A program made the position numbers and the translations under genes. From Garcia nutans (lineage: Eukaryota; Streptophyta; Magnoliopsida; Malpighiales; Euphorbiaceae): a stretch of DNA of 64,000 bases. Below the pieces are notes generated by a model. It saw only the letters and a program-made list of their open reading frames with translations, searched no databases and had not been told where the DNA came from. Shown here in pieces: positions 62,145 to 64,000 of this stretch (the stretch's first letter is position 1; each line of letters begins with the position of its first letter). The stretch is taken from the NCBI GenBank assembly GCA_947685225.1, contig CANTUV010000024.1, positions 58,308,001 to 58,372,000 on the forward strand, in the 5' to 3' direction.

Positions 62145-62322
62145 GTAACAGACTCGGTCTCTTGGATCATCAACTCATCTAATTCGAGAAGATCCTCAAC
62201 CCGGCAAGACTGCTACAAATCAAATATCTCATAATGTCAATTATCATTGTGTAACAGACCCAGTTTCTTGGACCTCAATTCAACTCAATTTGAAGAGATC
62301 CTCAACCCGGCAAGACTGTTAC
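62145..62322 (-). repeat. GTAACAG-type cassette, two 72-bp units
   Basis: Units at 62145-62216 and 62251-62322, matching 54684-54861 with a few substitutions. Confidence 0.8.
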
Positions 62323-62811
62323 CTTTCATTAAATAGGCATGCCTCCAAAACCAGAACTCTGAAACTGAATATCATATTAAACATACACTTATTTCATTAT
62401 TCTCTTTATCAAACTCTTTCTCAATCTTCCTCATCAATTAGGCAAACATGCCATACATCATTCAATTATATCATCATAGCCACTCACAATGGCTTTATAT
62501 CACATTTCACATCTCAATTCATATTTTGCATATAGCATCTCAACATACATTATTCATAACACACATTATCATTTACAAGATTCACATTACATATAACATA
62601 CTATTGTTCAATCTCAACAATGCAATTAGGGCAAAGAACAATTGATATGATTCATAGCTTTAGGATCTTCCACATATGTTTGATTAGGTCATTCTTGTGT
62701 TTGAAGTATGTTTAAAGTGATTATGTTTAGGTTTAGGAGCAATACAACCTTTGAAGAATCAAAACAATGCAAAAAGAACCAAAAATAAAAACATTAACCA
62801 ATACATTTGAA

Positions 62812-63081
62812 GGACACGGGCATCACATTTGAGGGACACGGCCAAGCTTGTGGCCGTGTCTCTCAACCATAAAATCCAGTAGCCAACACGGGCATAAGAC
62901 ACGGCCGTGTCTCTCAATCCAACTTGGACAGTAGCAAACACATTCAAGGGACACAGCCAAGCCAGTGGTCGTGTCACCCCAAAACCTATCCAACACGGCC
63001 AAAATCCCTCCACCTTGGCCGTGTCACCCAAATTTCTCAAGTCTTGGCCGTGTCTCTCATTGATTCTAGCTGTGTCACTCA
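62812..63081 (-). repeat. GACACGGCC/GGCCGTGTC palindrome cluster
   Basis: Counterpart of 55351-55621. Differences between the two include GGCCGTG to GGTCGTG and AGCCGTG to AGCTGTG, which are C-to-T type changes. Confidence 0.8.
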
Positions 63082-63952
63082 AGAACACAACCCTAATCAA
63101 AACCAACACTCTTCCAAATGCATTTTCACACCCTTTGCACAACAATAACTTCATTCAATTGGTTTTAATCAATGTTATTAACACATATCTTACATATTCA
63201 TCACATTAACCACTTAAACAACACATAAACATTACATTAAAACATTCACCAATACTAAACCCTAAAACCAACTTCCCACTTGATCTTTCACAATCAACCT
63301 TCACATATCTAACCATATTCACAACCAAATTAATACCAACTCAATCTTTTAACTTTAAATCAATCCCAACACTTACAAACACATATCAAACCCACCAAAT
63401 CATCACATCAACAAATCACAATTCAATTTAGACATAACCTCAAAATTAACAAAGGAACTCAAGAGATTTCTTACCTAAGATGAAGAAATTCCACAATTCT
63501 CTTGTCAAATCCTTTGATTGCTTCTTCAATTTGCTTCTAGCACCATGAATACCTCTCTTGCTCTCTCTTCTCTTCAATGGCCGGCCTCTTCAAGAAAGAA
63601 AGAAGAAAAATGCACAAGTCAAACACCTTTTCTTCTTTAATCTCCACCATGCATTCCACTTCAAGCAATTACTCAAATACCCCTCATCACTTAACTTAGC
63701 TTTTGTCTCTTATAAGCCCAATTAAGTAATTGCACATTCCACATAAAATATCCTCTTGCATTGACCAACCCTTTTGACCAATGTATATGTTATATATATC
63801 ATCATATACACAACATATACCACTCTCTCTAAACCCTAAATTCTTCCCAAAACATATACATATACTTTCCTTTTCTCAATTTAAACCAACAACAACAACA
63901 ACAATAACAATAACATAATCAAAACTTCTAGACCACAAATGAGGATATTACA

Positions 63953-64000
63953 AACTGGATTTGGATACTCGATCCTAAATGGATTTTGATACACAATCCT
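63953..64000. repeat. 24-bp satellite resumes to window end
   Basis: Two units, starting with the AACTG duplication of the element on its left. The array continues beyond the window. Confidence 0.9.

Larger units (their letters stand above)
53887..63952 (-). mobile_element. Full-length minus-strand Ty3/gypsy chromovirus with three stops in gag-pol
   Basis: LTRs at 53887-56492 and 61357-63952 flank primer site, gag-pol and polypurine tract, all on the minus strand. The duplication AACTG lies at 53882-53886 and 63953-63957 within satellite. The uninterrupted target is present as a paralogue near 49311-49375. The LTRs differ by some twenty or more substitutions plus AT-repeat length, so this insertion is older than the one at 32558. 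Its LTR outer end (TGTAACACCCCCACATCC) groups it with the young element, but its cassette is the GTAACAG type. Confidence 0.95.
61357..63952 (-). repeat. 5' LTR of the minus-strand element (2596 bp)
   Basis: TGTAACACCCCCACATCC to GAGGATATTACA at 63952. Ten bases shorter than its partner, largely from shorter AT repeats near 62116. Holds the GTAACAG cassette (62145-62322), the GACACGGCC cluster (62812-63081) and the stem-loop module (61782-61818). Confidence 0.93.

Overview
This window is repeat-dense nuclear DNA from a flowering plant, most likely a eudicot. It holds two things only: a large 24-bp tandem satellite, and long terminal repeat (LTR) retrotransposons of the Ty3/gypsy chromovirus type inserted into it and into each other. 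The plant call rests on the initiator-Met tRNA primer sites (TGGTATCAGAGC), the AGAGGGGGAGAAT polypurine tracts, and Gag-Pol proteins ending in a GPY/F motif plus chromodomain. The closest fit I recognise is the Tekay/Del clade. I see no host gene, rRNA, tRNA gene or CRISPR array.

Layout. 1-8656: minus-strand element with about 3.2-kb LTRs, good primer sites and a 3.1-kb interior with no coding capacity (LARD-like), cut by the window start. 8657-11014: 3' part of a plus-strand LTR of a related lineage, apparently split by that element. 11015-22229: satellite. 22230-31217: plus-strand element reduced by a large internal deletion, flanked by the duplication TGGGA; its second LTR carries a nested solo LTR (25430-28644, duplication TTAAA). 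31218-32557: satellite. 32558-42499: nearly intact young element (duplication GTTAC) whose gag-pol frame is open except for one stop. 42500-53886: satellite. 53887-63952: minus-strand full-length element (duplication AACTG) whose gag-pol has three stops and no net length change. 63953-64000: satellite resumes.

The satellite unit is 24 bp (GGATTTGGATAC followed by TCGATCCTAACT). About 24 kb of it is present, roughly a thousand units, with higher-order repeats of about 3.84-3.90 kb on the left and 0.3-, 0.53-, 1.59- and multi-kb local duplications elsewhere. Because of this order, near-empty-site paralogues of all three satellite insertions can be found within the window.

The most unusual signals lie in the LTRs. 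One is a pair of adjacent stem-loops kept in three LTR lineages with compensating base changes, followed by a splice-donor-like CAG/GT. Another is two alternative repeat cassettes exchanged at one LTR position across lineages. A third is clustered GACACGGCC/GGCCGTGTC palindromes. All four inactivating stops in the two long gag-pol genes are C-to-T type changes outside CG context. Everything here is read by eye; no alignment or database search was run.
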